Below the pieces are notes generated by a model, which did not search any database, was not told the DNA's origin, and saw only the letters and a list, made by a program, of their open reading frames with translations. Shown piece after piece: positions 62,593 to 64,000 of a stretch of 64,000 nt of DNA. Made by a program: the position numbers and the translations under genes. The DNA is taken from positions 1-64,000 of the forward strand of contig JAETPW010000022.1 of NCBI GenBank assembly GCA_021771025.1, written 5' to 3'. This DNA comes from Clostridiaceae bacterium. Lineage in GTDB: Bacteria > Bacillota > Clostridia > TANB77 > CAG-508. The first letter of the stretch is position 1. The number at the start of each line of letters is the position of its first letter.

Positions 62593-62775
62593 AATTTTCT
62601 GCCTATGTTTACTTTAAAGTTAACATATTATCCTTTCGTTTTTTTCTCTTTCTTTATACTATGTCATTAAATTAATTATAACATAGATATGATTGATAAA
62701 ACAAGAAAAAAATCTTAAGAATTCTTTAAAATTAATTATTAGCAAAATACGAATTGGGCACGTTTTTGTTTGGGA

Positions 62776-62937
62776 TACTCTTATGGAAAAAATGGAAGAA
62801 TATGCAAAAAAGAGGAAGAGAATGTGGATAATAATTCATGGACAACAAAGAGAAAAATAAGTAAAATAAAAAATGCTAATAGAAAGTTAGAAAGGCACAC
62901 AAAAGTAAATACTAGCAAAAGAAAAAAGGAGGAAAAT
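62776..62937 (+). repeat. Conserved 5' leader of prepilin paralogs, copy 4
   Basis: A diverged version of the leader with AATGTGGATAATAATTCATG and AAAAGTAAATACTAGCAAAA, ending in AAAAAAGGAGG before ATG 62938. Confidence 0.7.
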
Positions 62938-64000
62938 ATGGAGAAAAAAAGCAAAGAAAACTCAAAAAGGGAAAAGTCAAAAGGAGTCACATTGATTGCC
63001 CTAGTCATCACCATTATTGTTTTACTGATTCTAGCAGGAGTAACCATAGCAACCTTAACAGGTCAAAATGGTATTTTAACCAATGCTACAACAGCCAAGG
63101 AGAAAACACAATACTCAACAGCGGAGGAAAAAGTAAAACTAGCATTAGTAGGAAGTTATGATGCAACAGGAGATGTAAGCAAAAGTAAATTTGAAACAGA
63201 AGTCAGTAGACAAGGAGGAACAAGTAGCATAGAGGGAACAGAAGCAACTGTGCAAATAGATGGATACAGCTTTTTAGTAAACTTAGAGACAGGAGAAATG
63301 GAGCGAATAGAAACAGGGCCAGTCGAGCAACCAGAAAACACACCAGAATATTGGGAAGCAACCAGAAAAACAGATAGCCAATGGTATAGCTATATCGACT
63401 TAACCAGTAATACCAAAGTAAAAGCCAATAAACCACAACTGAAAGGAAACATGGCACCAATCAAATACACAGGAGAAGCACAAGAAGGAAGTAAATGGGC
63501 AAATGCGATGACAACAGATGGAAGTATGTGGGTATGGGTTCCAAGATATGCGTATAAAATCACAGAAGGGTATCATACCAGTACAGCAGGAACAATAGAA
63601 GTAGCGTTCTTAGATACAAATAATAATTTCTTAAATAGTACAGACTCAGGAACAATAGAAACAGATCCAAGTAAAATCACATATACTGAAAATAGCCAAG
63701 ATCAATGGTTAGTGCACCCAGCTTTTACAGCTAATGCAGAAAACGGAGGAGGCTTCGGAGAAATCTCTGGAATTTGGGTAGCCAAATTCGAAGCATCAGG
63801 AACAGAGGCAAGTAATTTAGCCGTAAAACCAGGAGTAACCAGCTTAAGAAATAAAACGGCAAACCAATTCTATCATATAGGACAAGAAGCAAAGTATGGA
63901 GAAACAGAAAAACTAAATAGTCATATGATGAAAAATAGTGAATGGGGAGCCGTAGCATACTTAGCCCATAGTAAATATGGAAGAAATAAAGAAGAATTAA
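62938..64000 (+). CDS. Prepilin/C-type-lectin-like surface protein, paralog E (cut by window end)
   Basis: The first 354 codons are present and the frame is open at the window end. The signal ends KSKGVTLIALVITIIVLLIL; then comes the full stalk (GQNGILTNATTAKEKTQYST ... ENTPEYWEATRKTDSQWYS) and the start of the lectin-like domain (MWVWVPRYAYKI, GIWVAKFEASG, HMMKNSEWGAVAYLAHSKYG). It is closest to the interrupted paralog A. The variable end lies beyond the window. Confidence 0.85.
   Translation, partial: MEKKSKENSKREKSKGVTLIALVITIIVLLILAGVTIATLTGQNGILTNATTAKEKTQYSTAEEKVKLALVGSYDATGDVSKSKFETEVSRQGGTSSIEGTEATVQIDGYSFLVNLETGEMERIETGPVEQPENTPEYWEATRKTDSQWYSYIDLTSNTKVKANKPQLKGNMAPIKYTGEAQEGSKWANAMTTDGSMWVWVPRYAYKITEGYHTSTAGTIEVAFLDTNNNFLNSTDSGTIETDPSKITYTENSQDQWLVHPAFTANAENGGGFGEISGIWVAKFEASGTEASNLAVKPGVTSLRNKTANQFYHIGQEAKYGETEKLNSHMMKNSEWGAVAYLAHSKYGRNKEEL

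Overview
The window is AT-rich DNA from a low-GC, endospore-lineage Bacillota, most likely an uncultured gut clostridium. Evidence is a SigH-type sigma factor, a T-box leader before thrS, a MurT/GatD pair, YlxM-Ffh-RpsP-KhpA-RimM-TrmD-RplS gene order, strong AGGAGG ribosome sites and the standard genetic code. I cannot place it to genus. It is a core chromosome with an unusually heavy load of repeats and surface-protein paralogs.

Layout. 0-5.3 kb: a CadC-type repressor and Cd/Zn P-type ATPase operon with a clear promoter and palindromic operator, then a GH18 membrane-anchored hydrolase. 5.4-20.0 kb: a prepilin-like surface-protein gene split by a 12.8 kb mobilizable element. The element carries TnpV, a DUF1016 nuclease, a helix-turn-helix protein, an array of hairpins, a pMV158-like oriT with a MobV relaxase, two predicted enzymes with a shared C-terminal tail, a DUF6076 protein and a frameshifted large serine recombinase. 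The attachment site can be rebuilt and the interrupted reading frame is restored exactly. 20.1-26.1 kb: sigH, tRNA-Thr(GGU), T-box-thrS, an unknown gene between two repeat blocks, ychF, and an LPKTG surface protein behind a 17-bp tandem repeat.

26.4-38.5 kb: a type II fatty-acid synthesis cluster (fabH, fabD with frameshift, fabG, fabF, accB, fabZ, accC, a FabK/nitronate-monooxygenase-type flavoprotein, accD, accA, fabI). It has no acpP and is interrupted by three antisense small-gene cassettes and one MITE-like repeat. 38.6-46.1 kb: recJ, rel, a metallo-beta-lactamase-fold hydrolase and hisS. 46.1-53.7 kb: two full prepilin/C-type-lectin-like paralogs and one truncated copy, with a Crp/Fnr regulator and murT-gatD between them. 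53.8-62.6 kb: a LiaF-like protein and its DUF4097 partner, small unknown genes, then the ylxM-ffh-rpsP-khpA-rimM-trmD-rplS run and an HD-domain protein. 62.9-64 kb: the start of another prepilin paralog, cut by the window end.

Two observations stand out. First, the prepilin paralogs end in a block of exactly 108 nt (36 codons including stop). In this block a fixed scaffold alternates with hypervariable codons that nearly all end in T or C, as in the variable regions of diversity-generating retroelements; no reverse transcriptase or template is in the window. Second, three copies of a ~185-bp element share a ~100-nt core, but each is closed by its own different, near-perfect ~40-bp stem. That is strong compensatory evidence for a selected hairpin, as RNA or DNA, which I cannot assign to a known class.
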